Shown here: positions 43,738 to 54,366 of the stretch, piece by piece
How positions within the stretch are numbered: position 1 is the stretch's first letter
Layout of the letters: every line of letters starts with the position of its first letter
NCBI GenBank assembly: GCA_017354895.1
Contig: CP071496.1
Coordinates: 434,001-498,000 of the forward strand
DNA from: Podospora comata
Lineage: Eukaryota > Ascomycota > Sordariomycetes > Sordariales > Podosporaceae
DNA length: 64,000 nucleotides
Reading direction: 5' to 3'
Notes under the pieces: generated by a model
What the model saw: the letters and a program-made list of their open reading frames with translations, nothing else
Told to the model about the DNA's origin: nothing
Databases searched by the model: none
Position numbers and translations under genes: made by a program

Positions 43738-45993
43738 CTACACCAGAGTGGTTGTCTGTAATTCCCACTTCTCAATCCATCCCACATCCCATTGATCTGC
43801 ACGAACCCACAGCATTCCCACCCGCTCATACACCTCATCTTCCCTGCCAACAACACGACGAAGAGCCAGACACATGAGTCTCGCGTCGTCCTGTTTATAT
43901 GCCACAGTGCCATCTTTTTTGAACGGGTTCTCTTTTGAGCTTATTCTAACCAGGAGTGCTAGGTACTCGTTATTTTGATCAAAACACGCCGGTTGGATTT
44001 CCGTTTCTTCAATAGTAGCTTCCACCCAGTCATACTGTCTCCACACAGACAGAATAGCATCATCATCCACATCATCCACGTCGTGGATATAAAGCAGCGC
44101 AGTGGTAACGTCAAGACGTTTCCTTCGGGGGCACCCGTCGACCGGCTCATCCCAAGAGCCGTCGCCTATGCTGGGTTCGTGGTTGGGGCCGGGGAAGTAA
44201 GACTTGGGGAAGACTTGCTCACTTCGGTATAATTTCTTCGTACGGCCCCGCAGGACTAGACGAGCGTCCATGATTTCACCAAAAGGATTGGACGGGTTCT
44301 TTGGCTCAACGCTGGCTTCGACCAACTCCAGATCATGTGGGCCCTGCCCGTAGTCCGTCGTGTAGCCGTCCCACTGAATTGTATCGTCTGTTACTGCCCA
44401 AGACCATGACGGCGCTCGATAAGGCTGGACATGGCAGGCAATTTGCGTCTCTTCCTTCCAAAGAAGCCCATTCCTAACGTCACTGCTCCAAAGACCGGCG
44501 AGATATCTCGCCCCCAGACTGGCGTGAAGTCTTTGTGTGATGCCGGACAGGGCTGGAAGCTTGTCGCTCCCAATTGTGAGGGTCCTGTTTGAGTATTCTC
44601 CCACAAGCGAGTAGTACTCCCGGAAGAGGTCTTTTCTTCTCAATGACTTTGCCGAAAGGTCGGAGGCGTTACTGGCGTCGAGCACCGCGGTTATGTCGTC
44701 AAAGACCGAGTGAGCTCTCTTGTCCCCTTCAGGCAGGATGCCAGCCTCAGCCGATTTCTGGCCAGCGCGGCATCTCCAGTATATCTGATGTCTTCCGTAA
44801 ATAAGGTGGCGGCGCGAGAGTAGAAACTCCTGAAATGTCCAGCCTCTTGAGTTCAGAACGCAGGCCATATCTAGCCTCCTCAAATCCTCGCGGTCATTAG
44901 GATGCCTCCATTCCAGTTTCAACTTTCTAGCTTCACCCTGTTCCGATAGCATCGTGAGGGGGACCGACATGGGTGGTGGCCCCGCGGTTGGGGCTGGGTT
45001 GAGAATTCCTGCGGTACTGCGCTCGGATACAAACGCTGATATTGTAAAGGTAGAGGATCCGTAGATCTGAGCCATCTTTTTTGACTCGACTTCCCAATCC
45101 TGTCTGGAATCTTGCATGATGCAGAGTGAGTCAATCCATAGGTACTGTATGCCCAGCTTTCGCGTTATTGTTATTGCGTCTCGGAAGTTTGCTGGGAGGC
45201 TGTCGAACGAGAGTGATGTCGTAAACGTATCCAGTGTTTTGGTAGTCAGGACAGGCTCGATTCTCCCGCCCCAGCAGTGGCTCAGCGCTACAAACGGAGC
45301 TTGAGACCCGTGCGAATGGACAACTCTGAGTGTTTTAAAGTCGTTATCTGGAGTCCCTACATCGACTACTCTTGTCGGAAGGGTTGGGACCTTGTTATCC
45401 TGGCAGCATCTGTGACATTGCTGACATTCTTGTAACCACGACCTCGCAATCTCAAAGTTCTCCTGTGAACCAAGATCGCTGTCGAGCTCGGAAATTCCAA
45501 TCCGTACATTCTTCAGAGTTGTTGGCTGATCCGGGGGTACCACCAACCTCAGTGGCATGACAGGTATCTCGTAGTGAAGCTGTATCACATTGTCATCGCC
45601 ATAGTCGACATTCATGAAACCGCCAACTTGCACAGCAAGAGTGTCCACAATGGTGAGTGGTGATGAATTATCACGATATGGATACGTGCTGGTGAGAGCG
45701 ATCTTGACATCCGACTGCTCCAGGTTTTTCGCTTTCTCGTACATCGACATGGTCTCATCCTGGCTGCTGAGCCCGAAGTATTGGTCTTCTTCGACGGGAT
45801 TTTGTTTGAAGGCGTGGATGATTAGCTGACAAAGGTCGCAGCCGTTTATCGCTGACTGTTCAAGATCGTTGAAACTCTTGTGATGCTTGTAATATGCTGA
45901 AGACGGGAAGTCATGAAAGTCAACCTCCTGTTTCGTCAGTTCAAACAGGTGTTGGATGGAGAGCTCTGTACAAAGTGGACATCGAGTTGACAT
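43738..45993 (-). CDS. HET-domain protein, 751 residues
   Basis: This is a single-exon gene. The frame is open from 46098, but the ATG at 45993 is preferred because it starts MSTRCPLCTELSIQ, the usual N-terminus of this HET subfamily, whose two Cys pairs (CPLC and CDLC) may bind zinc. The HET domain spans residues 235-400: FVALSHCWGG, YLWIDSLCIMQDSRQDWEVE, IYGSSTFTISAF and SRGWTFQEFLLSRR. A long C-terminal region without named domains follows (ALSGITQRLHASLGARYLAG is typical). HET proteins of this kind sense non-self or stress and can trigger cell death. No NACHT or repeat domain is fused, so recognition would rely on partners. No breaks are visible. Confidence 0.88.
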   Translation of the reverse strand: MSTRCPLCTELSIQHLFELTKQEVDFHDFPSSAYYKHHKSFNDLEQSAINGCDLCQLIIHAFKQNPVEEDQYFGLSSQDETMSMYEKAKNLEQSDVKIALTSTYPYRDNSSPLTIVDTLAVQVGGFMNVDYGDDNVIQLHYEIPVMPLRLVVPPDQPTTLKNVRIGISELDSDLGSQENFEIARSWLQECQQCHRCCQDNKVPTLPTRVVDVGTPDNDFKTLRVVHSHGSQAPFVALSHCWGGRIEPVLTTKTLDTFTTSLSFDSLPANFRDAITITRKLGIQYLWIDSLCIMQDSRQDWEVESKKMAQIYGSSTFTISAFVSERSTAGILNPAPTAGPPPMSVPLTMLSEQGEARKLKLEWRHPNDREDLRRLDMACVLNSRGWTFQEFLLSRRHLIYGRHQIYWRCRAGQKSAEAGILPEGDKRAHSVFDDITAVLDASNASDLSAKSLRRKDLFREYYSLVGEYSNRTLTIGSDKLPALSGITQRLHASLGARYLAGLWSSDVRNGLLWKEETQIACHVQPYRAPSWSWAVTDDTIQWDGYTTDYGQGPHDLELVEASVEPKNPSNPFGEIMDARLVLRGRTKKLYRSEQVFPKSYFPGPNHEPSIGDGSWDEPVDGCPRRKRLDVTTALLYIHDVDDVDDDAILSVWRQYDWVEATIEETEIQPACFDQNNEYLALLVRISSKENPFKKDGTVAYKQDDARLMCLALRRVVGREDEVYERVGMLWVRADQWDVGWIEKWELQTTTLV

Positions 45994-46658
45994 GATGAGG
46001 ATGACGTTGGAAGTGCAAGGTGAATTTCCATGTTGCCCAGCAAAAAGTTTCATCAAGTACTGTTGGTTCGAGCCGGATGAGGGCCAACGGAGACTCACCA
46101 GGGCCCGCCCCTCACGTGATTATTACCTGTTGGTCTCACCAACTGGAAGTTTTTTTAAAGCAGTGTTGAGGCCCTTCGTGACCAACATATCACTGGTGAA
46201 CTAACATGATGATGGACGAGCTACTGCGTAAGGAAAAGCTCAATCCCACCATGAGGTCGGTGAATTCACGGCTTGTTCCGGCCCAAGATCCCAAAGCCTC
46301 CCTCTGCATCCTGGTGCCCCAAATCAGAATGAGCCAAGCGACTTCTGGGACAGGCCGTTGAGATGCTGGTAAGGGTCATCATTGGTCAGGTACTGGAAAT
46401 AAGCGATCCAAGACCGCACCAAGCATCCACAAATTTGGTGGCGCCCGCGTTAGCCCAGTTCGAGCTGAAAATCCCAGACTGGTCGAGAACCATTTCGCCG
46501 TCGGTAGTCGCATGCGAGGTTTCGGGGCTGCCTCACCGTCGTTTTGGCCACTTTTTTTGTGGTATTTCTGTCGTCATCTCGCTCGATTTTGGTGCGGAAG
46601 GTCGGTTTGTTTTGTTCACGATCCGTCGATTTTTGGCGTCATTTGGCGGCAAACAGAA
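45994..46658. other. Divergent intergenic region
   Basis: Between two divergently transcribed genes; no element recognised. The frame of the next gene is open from 46512, but no ATG context there is better than 46659. Confidence 0.5.
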
Positions 46659-48131
46659 ATGGACATCATCGACAAAGTGAAGGGCTCCACTGACGAGCAG
46701 GAGCCCCACCCCGGGAACCCATTTATTGCCGGCGACCCATCCTCCGACTCGGACCGCGATGAAGACACTCAGGCCAGAGAAGACGCGGACAACGCCCACG
46801 ATGTCGAGGAGGAAAAGGAGTCGATACTGCCCAAGTTGGGACTGCCGATTGCGCTCCTGGTCGGCGCCGCCATAATGGGAGGGGGGACCTATGCCGTCGT
46901 CGCATATGTTCAGAATCTGGTTGCGAACGCTGCGGTGGACAATGATGAGGCCAAATGGATCCGACTGGCGAGGACTGACGCATATGATGGTTGTTACTTG
47001 GGTTGCACCAGTTGCGATGACCCCAACTTTGCGTACAACGCATGCCAGCTCACCACCCGTGTTGATGTCAAGGGCGTTATCTGCGATGCGAACAAGATGT
47101 GGAATTGGGCTGTCGAGGACCGGTACCCAAAGGAGTGTCTGAAGGCTGTCAGCAAGGTCATCATGGGTGATGCGCTCGAGGACCTGAAGAGCCACTATCG
47201 CAAGCGGTACGCCATCATCACCGTTGCCATTGTAGGCGGGTTAGCTGTCGGCTTTCTGGTCTACTTTCTCTGGCGCAAGTTCGCCAAGCCAAAAGAGACT
47301 CCCAAACCATGGTCGACGTATGACCAAACCCCAGCTCCGTTTTCCATCAAGCGGCCAGCAACATGGAAGCTGCCCAAGAAAGAGGAACCCGAGAAGACAA
47401 AGACCGAGCACACCGACAAGATCACGACCATCACCACCCCAACTACATGTGAGCCAACAAACCTGGCACCCCACGGAGCAGTCCCCATCGTCTCCCACTC
47501 CCGCTCCTCCTCTCGTTCATCCTGCTCCTCAAGAGCCTCATCCACCCACAGCGCCCAACGCATCCCTACCCCTCCCACCTTCGACCTCCCCCGCCGCAAT
47601 TCCTCCCGGGCCTCCTCCCGCTCCTCATCCTCCGGCCCCCGCCTCTCAACCCTCATCGGCGCAGCCCTCACCATCACCACCTCAGGCGCCTCCGCCTCTA
47701 TCTGCATCCGCGACCAACCCTGGACTCAACACTTCATCACCTCCTCCCCCTCCCCCACTCAAAAAACCATCACCGGCACCATCCACGGCTGGTTCTCCGA
47801 GTGCTACCAAATTCAAAAATGCAAGCAGAAGTGCCGGTGGTCCTGCTCAGGCAGCTCATGCGGAAATAAATGCAGCAAGGAGTGCCACATAGAGGACAGG
47901 ACGAAAAAGGAGCCAAAGGTGTTTGTCGATGCTATCGTGCCGATGGTGGCAAAGTGCGGGTTTAAGATGGTGGATACGCTGAGCGGGAGTGAGACGCCGA
48001 CGGTGAGGGTGGCGAATGGTGGGATTGAGAGGGGGTTGTATGTGAGGATTAGTGTTAGTGGGTATAATGTCACGGATGCGAGGAGGACGGATAGGAGCGT
48101 GGAGTGTTTGCATGCTTTGGGGGGTGTTTAG
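46659..48131 (+). CDS. Unknown membrane protein with two spans and Cys-rich segments
   Basis: This is a single-exon frame of 490 residues from ATG 46659; the frame is open further upstream but without a good start. Residues 1-55 are acidic. A first membrane span follows (GLPIALLVGAAIMGGGTYAV). Next is a loop of about 100 residues with six cysteines (CYLGCTSCDDP among them) and a second span (YAIITVAIVGGLAVGFLVYF). After a Ser/Arg/Thr-rich linker, a second Cys-rich block has ten cysteines in about 35 residues (CKQKCRWSCSGSSCGNKCSK), then a short beta-type C-terminus. No family is recognised. The loop between the spans would lie outside the cytoplasm and be disulphide-bonded, with both tails inside. 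The cysteine pattern suggests metal or ligand binding. Confidence 0.7.
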   Translation: MDIIDKVKGSTDEQEPHPGNPFIAGDPSSDSDRDEDTQAREDADNAHDVEEEKESILPKLGLPIALLVGAAIMGGGTYAVVAYVQNLVANAAVDNDEAKWIRLARTDAYDGCYLGCTSCDDPNFAYNACQLTTRVDVKGVICDANKMWNWAVEDRYPKECLKAVSKVIMGDALEDLKSHYRKRYAIITVAIVGGLAVGFLVYFLWRKFAKPKETPKPWSTYDQTPAPFSIKRPATWKLPKKEEPEKTKTEHTDKITTITTPTTCEPTNLAPHGAVPIVSHSRSSSRSSCSSRASSTHSAQRIPTPPTFDLPRRNSSRASSRSSSSGPRLSTLIGAALTITTSGASASICIRDQPWTQHFITSSPSPTQKTITGTIHGWFSECYQIQKCKQKCRWSCSGSSCGNKCSKECHIEDRTKKEPKVFVDAIVPMVAKCGFKMVDTLSGSETPTVRVANGGIERGLYVRISVSGYNVTDARRTDRSVECLHALGGV

Positions 48132-48378
48132 GGAGTGTGATGGTTTGGTTTGGGTTGTTTACTTGGAGTCAGGGGGTGTTCAACGGGGTTTTGACGGCAT
48201 ATAATGGGGGGAGAAATGCGCGCGCTATAATGATACCAGAATGTTATAACTCTCTTTTTGCCTTGATCAAGCCTCGACTGCAAGGAAACGAGAGAAACGC
48301 CGGACATGATGGGAGACTGAAACAAAAAACGAACTGAAACGAAATGCTTGCTGTTGGCAAAAATGCAAAAGATACATG

Positions 48379-48466
48379 TCCCCTCGACCGGAATCGAGCC
48401 GGTGACCTTTCGGTATCAATAAATTCCTTTACAGCCGAACGTGATAGCCAACTACACCACAAGGGG
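48379..48466 (-). tRNA. tRNA-Tyr (GTA) with a 14-nt intron
   Basis: This is a full cloverleaf on the minus strand. The acceptor CCCCTTG pairs with CGAGGGG (7 bp, one G-U), and the T stem ACCGG/CCGGT is perfect with loop CTCGATT. The anticodon stem TTCGG/CCGAA has loop C-T-GTA-A. The intron (48415-48428) sits just 3' of position 37, where nuclear tRNA introns lie. C1-G72 with A73 is the eukaryotic tRNA-Tyr identity pair. T runs follow within 20 bp. Confidence 0.92.
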
Positions 48467-49629
48467 ATTTGAATTTGTTGTAGGGCAAAGGCGGGTTCTG
48501 TACTTGTGTGCCAGTGGAGATATGCGGGAATTATGCGTCATTCCCCTCCCGGTGGCTTTCGGGCCGAAAATCGCGAGGGGTGAGCTGGTCTGTGCTTTGT
48601 GGCACCACAATTCTTTGTCTTTGAACATCTCCAAAGATGACCACATTTGGGTAAAAAGGAGCGAAAGGGAATGGCTAGGAGTTGGAGACATCTGATGTCT
48701 GGATGACGTGGTTCCGATAACTCGGTTCCTGCAGAAGCGTCTCTTGGCAACTGAAGAATCTTCACACAAACCGCCTTCCAATGTTTTGTGGGCGGACACA
48801 GCTCTGGCGAAAACAATGATCGGACGAACCCCACCAACCACTGCCAACCTCAACGTATCATCGACATTTTCCGCAGGCTGATCTTCTATAAACAACATCT
48901 CATCCAATGAACGGTCCCAAGTGAGGCGTTCTTGGGCGGGTTGCTGACGACAACCCCGCCCAATATATTCCCCGAATCCCACAGTCCGTCCTAGATTTTC
49001 ACCACCACGTTGCCTTGGCCGCTCCCGAAGGCCGAGACAACTTACATCCAGTATCGATAGCAATGGCAGCTTTGAAACGCAGTGGCTTACTGCACGCTGC
49101 ACCTACCCGGCACTTCCTCCGCAAAAATCAGGTACAGCATTGAGCTTGTCAGGCACCTTTCCGCTGGCAGAACCGGGTGGTTCGGGAGATGGGCTGGGAT
49201 CATCCTCTTTGCCCGGGTTACACTGCCCTCGACCTCTTCTGCATGTAGGCACCCAACCACCAATGGCGGTTGTCAATGCACGGCTTTTGCTTGCTGATTT
49301 GGCGACGGCAGATGGTCCATGACGATGGCGAGCTGCATATCAGTGGGTGTCCTTTGTGGGTTCCCAACCTGCACAAGTGGAAGTGGACGGATCTGGTGTT
49401 GTTGCCATTCGCCCCGGCAGGACCTGTCGATCCATTGTGTATCCTGGCCTAAACCCCTGATGCTGTAGATCAAAAAGTATGCATGCTTATTCATAACCAA
49501 TTGGTAAAAGGTGGTCAAGCTGCACCTTTGATAGTTCCCGAGCTCCCACATCACCACCACCGCCTTCTTTCTTTCTCCAGTCCCTCTCTTTTCCCTCGCT
49601 ATCGTCTCTCCTTCTATTCTCAACACATA
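48467..49629. other. Intergenic, one possible short exon
   Basis: No supported gene. An ATG at 49063 opens a 23-codon stretch (MAALKRSGLLHAAPTRHFLR) that resembles a mitochondrial presequence and ends at a GTACAG. A downstream exon could not be established. A 216-codon minus-strand frame here lacks any conserved pattern. Confidence 0.4.
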
Positions 49630-51423
49630 ATGAAATCCCCAACTATCACCACCACCCTCCTCTCCCTCCTCCCCTTCACTCTCTCCCACCCCTCCACCCC
49701 CCACCCCCTCATCCCTCCCAAAGTCGACCTAGGCCCCTACAACCCCTCCCACACCCGCCGCTCCTCCCCCCACCACGGCTCAGGCCTCTTCCCCCAGCTC
49801 CTCTCCCACCCCTCCCCCTCCCTCGGCACATTCGGCCAACGATACTGGTACTCAACAGAATGGTACTCCGGCCCAGGCGCCCCAATCATTCTCTTCAACC
49901 CCGGCGAACAAGACGCCTCCAACTTTGACGAAGCCTACCTCTCCAACCAGCGGTTGCCAGGCCGCATAGCACAAGCCGTCGGGGGTGCCGTCGTGGTGGT
50001 GGAACATCGCTATTACGGGGAGTCATCCCCCTTTGAAGAGCTAACAGAGGAGAACTTGCGGCATTTGACGCTGGAGAATGCGCTGAGGGATATGCAGTAT
50101 TTTGCGAGGGAGTGGGATGTCCTGAAAGAGGCCGGGAATGGGACGAGGAAAGGGGGGCCGGCGTGGGTTTATACTGGGGGGAGTTATGCGGGGAGCTTGG
50201 CGACTTGGCTGAGTAGATTGGAGGAGAAAGAAGCGGAGGAGGGGAAGGAGAGGGCGTTTTTTGCTTATTATGGGAGTAGTGCTGTTGTGGAGGCTATTGG
50301 GGATTTTTGGCAGTATTTTGTTCCGGTTTTGGAGGCTATGCCGAAGAATTGTACGAGGGATGTGGAGAGAGTGGTGGTGTTTGCGGATGAGGTTTTGGGG
50401 GGTGGGACGGAGGGGGAGAAGGAGGGACTGAAGGAAAAGTTTGGGTTGGGGGGGTTGGAGGATGAGGATTTTGCTGCGTGAGTTTCTTGTTGCTATCTGG
50501 GTTGGTTGGATGGGATGGTGTGCTAACAGAAGACAGGGAGTTGACTTGGGGTTTGGCGTCGTTGCAGACAACGCAGTTTTACTCGGAGAAGAATATAGGG
50601 TACTCGCCGTTTTATCGGTTTTGCGATTATGTCGAGGGGATGTATCCAGTGGACCCCAATGCAACCGTTCCTGGAGAGGACGGGGTTGGGCTTGAGAAGG
50701 CGTTGGAGGGGTATGCGAGGTACATCAAGGAGGATGTCGTTACTGGTTGTGTGTCTCCCATTTCTTCTGGACGTCGCATTGAAGCTAACAATATCTCTAG
50801 TCTGTGCCAAGTCCGGCTACCCTGAATGGCAAAATGAAAACAGCACCCTCTGCCTCCAAAACATGAACGCTTCCTCTCTGGCCTTCACCGACTTGTCAGT
50901 AAAGAACTGGGGGAACAGACAATGGTGGTGGCTTCTCTGCAACGAACCGTTTGAGTGGTGGCAAAGCGCACCGCCACTGTCATCGTCCTACCCAAGAGTC
51001 ATCTCCGAGTACGTGACAGCAGAGTACTGGGCTTCCCTGTGCCCGCGATTCTTTCCAAACACGACCTATACCTTGGCGGAAGGCAAGACAGCGGGCGATG
51101 TCAACGTCAGAACAGGTGGCTGGGACTTGACGTTGAACGTGACGAGAACGATGAATACAAATGGGCAGTATGATCCATGGAGGGATGCCACGCTGAGCAG
51201 CACGTTCCGACCTGGTGGTCTAGTGACCGAAATGGAAAAGGATGGGCTGCAGGTGAGGTTGGTGAAAGGGGGGACTCACTGCAGCGACTTGGTTGGGCTG
51301 AACTGGGAAGCAAACGCCGAGCTGGATGGGTTAGTGGATGGGGTTGTTGACCAGCTGGCATGGTGGATAGGGCAATATCACAGTGATGCCTACGACAGAA
51401 TCAGAAACACGACGCGGAAATAA
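49630..51423 (+). CDS. Serine peptidase, family S28 (lysosomal Pro-X carboxypeptidase type), secreted
   Basis: Three exons, 49630-50477, 50537-50748 and 50801-51423, join in phase (560 residues). It begins with a signal peptide (MKSPTITTTLLSLLPFTLS). The S28 catalytic triad is visible: the nucleophile in YTGGSYAGSLATW, the Asp in NGQYDPWRD and the His in VKGGTHCSDL. FGQRYWYSTEWYSGPGAPI and VVVEHRYYGESSPF are hallmark N-terminal blocks. Several N-glycosylation sites fit secretion. S28 enzymes cut after proline and work best at acidic pH outside the cell or in vacuoles. The coding DNA is unusually C-rich at the start (49,660-49,850) and G-rich later (50,150-50,460). Confidence 0.9.
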
Positions 51424-51544
51424 GAAGGTGGTACTCAACAGTGATGAAGTTATGAAGTTGATGACGAGCGTTTGTTCAAAGACATGGAAGTTTGCAAAGC
51501 CATATCTTTTCAAAAAGATCACAAAAATGAATCAGATCATAGGA

Positions 51545-51624
51545 CCCTCCCACCGGGAATTGGACCCGGGTCTCGAGCGTTGTTGGGTGACAAGCTCACA
51601 TACTGATCACTATACTATGAAAGA
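51545..51624 (-). tRNA. tRNA-Asp (GTC)-like gene, divergent, possibly a pseudogene
   Basis: On the minus strand a cloverleaf can be drawn. The acceptor TCTTTCA/TGGGAGG has three G-U pairs. The D arm reads TAGTATAGTGATCAG. The anticodon stem TGAGC/GCTCG is complete only if about 8 nt (CCCAACAA) after position 37 are removed as an intron. The T stem CCGGG/CCCGG is perfect. The anticodon is GTC. The B box reads GGTCCAATTCC, so the nearly universal T55 is replaced by C. T5 runs lie just downstream. It may be a mutated copy of an authentic tRNA-Asp. Confidence 0.6.
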
Positions 51625-51770
51625 CTGAGCAGATGCTGGCACCTGCTATAGGCTGTTGCTGCAGTTATTCACGGAACAAGCTATTATAATGTTTGTGTCA
51701 ACTTCGCTGTGTTTCGTTTAGTAAACCCCTTGGTTCTGGACTGTAAGCCATCGTTCCGAGTCATGACGCT

Positions 51771-53842
51771 CTAGAACCTCCACCATTTCAGCGTACGATC
51801 CTCGAGACTGTCGACCAGAGGCCCAATAGGACAAGACTCGAGAAAGCTCTTATACTTGTGCGCTGTGTCGATCCACTCGTGTCTATTGATCTTATCCCTG
51901 GCGTCAAAGACGCGGTACCTCTTTCCTGGCTGGCGGCGGACGAATAGATTGTGCAATGCCCAACCGTTTCGACCGTGAGCGAAATCCCCGAATGCCACAA
52001 CTTCCAGAGAAGAGATGCCCCGTGGTCCGAATATCCAATCTAGATGCCTAGCGAAAGAAGGCAGGACCATTTTTTCAAGTTCGTCAGGGGGCACGACAGC
52101 CAAGTATTTGTCAAACATAAACGTGGAACGAATCCTAGTGCTGGAACCGATACCTGATGTCTTTTGGGGATATTCAAGTGCCCGTGATCCTCTGGCTTTG
52201 AGGTGGGACCCAGTTTGCCTAAAATGGAAGATTTTGAGAGTGGACTTCAAGGCGAAAGGCCCCAGTATCTCTTTCTGCATAGATGATGAAAAATGTTAGA
52301 TCAGAGGTAATCAACGACAGGAATTACTAGCAGTCTACTCACTAATGACTCAAAATGCTCGTTTGTATCATACGGAAAGCCGAGACACTCAAGATCAAGC
52401 AGTGACATGGGATGGAAAGTAGGAGAGATCTTCCACCTGTCTCTCTCTGACTCTGGGATGTCAAAATGACAGCCATCATGAACTGGGTCGGCCCTTCTTG
52501 AGCGATAACCTGGCCCTGGGCGATCTCCGCGTTGGTGCACGACCAGTTTCTTCAAGGTGGCATGATGGTGGGCAATAGCATCCCATAACGGAATCATTGT
52601 TGATGGATCAGGCCTAGCTGGGGATGGAAGACTGCACGGTATGACGGCCTTGGTGAACCCGAGAAACAGCTCTTTCAATCCTCGGAAAGATGACAGAAAC
52701 CGGATGATTTCTTCTTCTTGGTTTTCTTCATCATCGTTCTCGTGTGATTGAATCTCGAACTGCTCAAGACACAATGGAGTTGTTGTGGCCACGGATCGTT
52801 CTAGAAGTCGTTCCCACAAGTGGCAATTGCGTATCGTAACAGTCTTTACCGTCGTGATATCAATGGCCTCTTTCATCTGTCCGCCAAGGGAGACATTGTT
52901 TAGCGATAGGACCGTTAACACTGGGAACAGAGGTCGTGTCTCTGGAAGGACCCGACTGAAAGGTGTCAAAGTGGTATCAAGCCAATCCCACGGCGTGTCA
53001 AGGTTGCCATGATTAGGGTCGACATCCATGTCATCCTCCGTGACACAGGGGTATGCCAATGTGACGTCCAGCTCGGTGCGATGCACTCGGTTCCTCTTCA
53101 GACACTCTCCCAATGAGCCAAGCAAGACATTGGGGGGCTGATGCCAGCTGATGTGGGTCAGATGACGAAAAGCTATTGGGATTTCTTTGTGTGAATCCAA
53201 GCACCCCCCATCTGTGATGAGCCGGAGAGACCTCAGTTGGGGTTGCCTAGCATGTAGGGTGTCCAGAACATTGCTGGAGATACATGTGGCAAGGTCCCAG
53301 CTGAAGCCATCTAATTGACCGACAGGGATGCGCTCAAGGACAGAGTCCGCCATTTGACAAAGACGAGAAAGATTATCAACTGGCAGTGGGTCTCTTCCAA
53401 CAAGAGCTCCGTCAATCAGCCCCTTTTCTTGTCCAGTCGAGTCTGCTCCGTCATGAGGTTGAACGTGCAAGCAAGGCACATTGGGTATCTTTTCGGGTTC
53501 CACTTCATTTGCTTCCTCTCCAATCTCTTCTTCAGGTTTTGTGTCCACATGCAATGCTTGCCACGCTGACCATCGCAAATCTCGACTAAAGGTGAGGTGT
53601 TTGGCGTTGCGCAACGCGGGAGTGGCACTTTGGAGAGCCGATGCGCACTGAGCAACGCGGTCAACGTCCAAGATGCATCGCTTACGCTTAACGCGAGGTA
53701 TATCGATGCGGATCGATTTCCAGAGTTTCGGTGCACATACTGAGTGGAACAGCTTAGACACACTGGACAACGATTTGACGTCTTCCAATAAGAGGCATCT
53801 AATTATGTCATGCAGAAGTTCCACGGGGAGGTGGCCGAGCAT
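51771..53842 (-). CDS. F-box protein
   Basis: Exons 53842-52343 and 52274-51771 join in phase across a 68-nt intron (667 residues). The frame is open to 53998, but ATG 53842 starts exactly at the F-box: MLGHLPVELLHDIIRCLLLE, then DVKSLSSVSKLFHSVCAPKL. The rest is a long leucine-rich-like, helical region (QLRSLRLITDGGCLDSHKEI, FPVLTVLSLNNVSLG, GLKELFLGFTKAVIP), as in fungal F-box proteins that present targets to SCF ubiquitin ligases. An acidic patch (ENDDEENQEEE) lies in the middle. The target is unknown. Confidence 0.8.
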
Positions 53843-54366
53843 GATGATTTCAGATGCGATGGCAGCGATATGAGGAGAAGTGAGAAGTACCTCAGGTAGG
53901 TAGGTAGGGAAGCAAACCGTGAGCGGGGAGAAATGGCTCTTATAGGCTTGTCGACGTTGTTGGTCCCACTGATTATGATAGCGAATCCCCTTAACCAATC
54001 AATTTTGAAGTGGCCGACCTCAAGGCAACTCGTGCCATCACCAACACGCCCCACATATCGCGAGATTTGAAGTTGGAAACTGGGAATAGACGTTCAGAAG
54101 GTCTTCGGCGTGTCTTTTGTCCATCTTACAAACGAAACATAAGCAGTGCAATGGATACTCTTAAAAGTACAAGCCAATGATGATGCTCGATGTTTGTCTC
54201 ATGCATGTACCCGTAAAAAATGAGTCACTGAATCCCTTTGCACAGCCTGGCAAGTATTCATTACTTTTACCCTGTACAAGCTGTAGAGTTAAGAAAGTAT
54301 CCACACTGCACCGGCCTACTATTAATCCCCCAAATTTCTCGAGACCTACCACAGTACAAACACAAT
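53843..54366. other. Divergent intergenic region
   Basis: Promoter space between the F-box gene (minus) and the methyltransferase gene (plus), with a GGTAGGTAGGTAGGG block at 53896-53910; no gene. Confidence 0.5.

Noticed and set aside
48452-49102. 216-codon minus-strand frame beside tRNA-Tyr
   Set aside because: Overlaps the tRNA end and its flank; no conserved blocks and no intron or start context.
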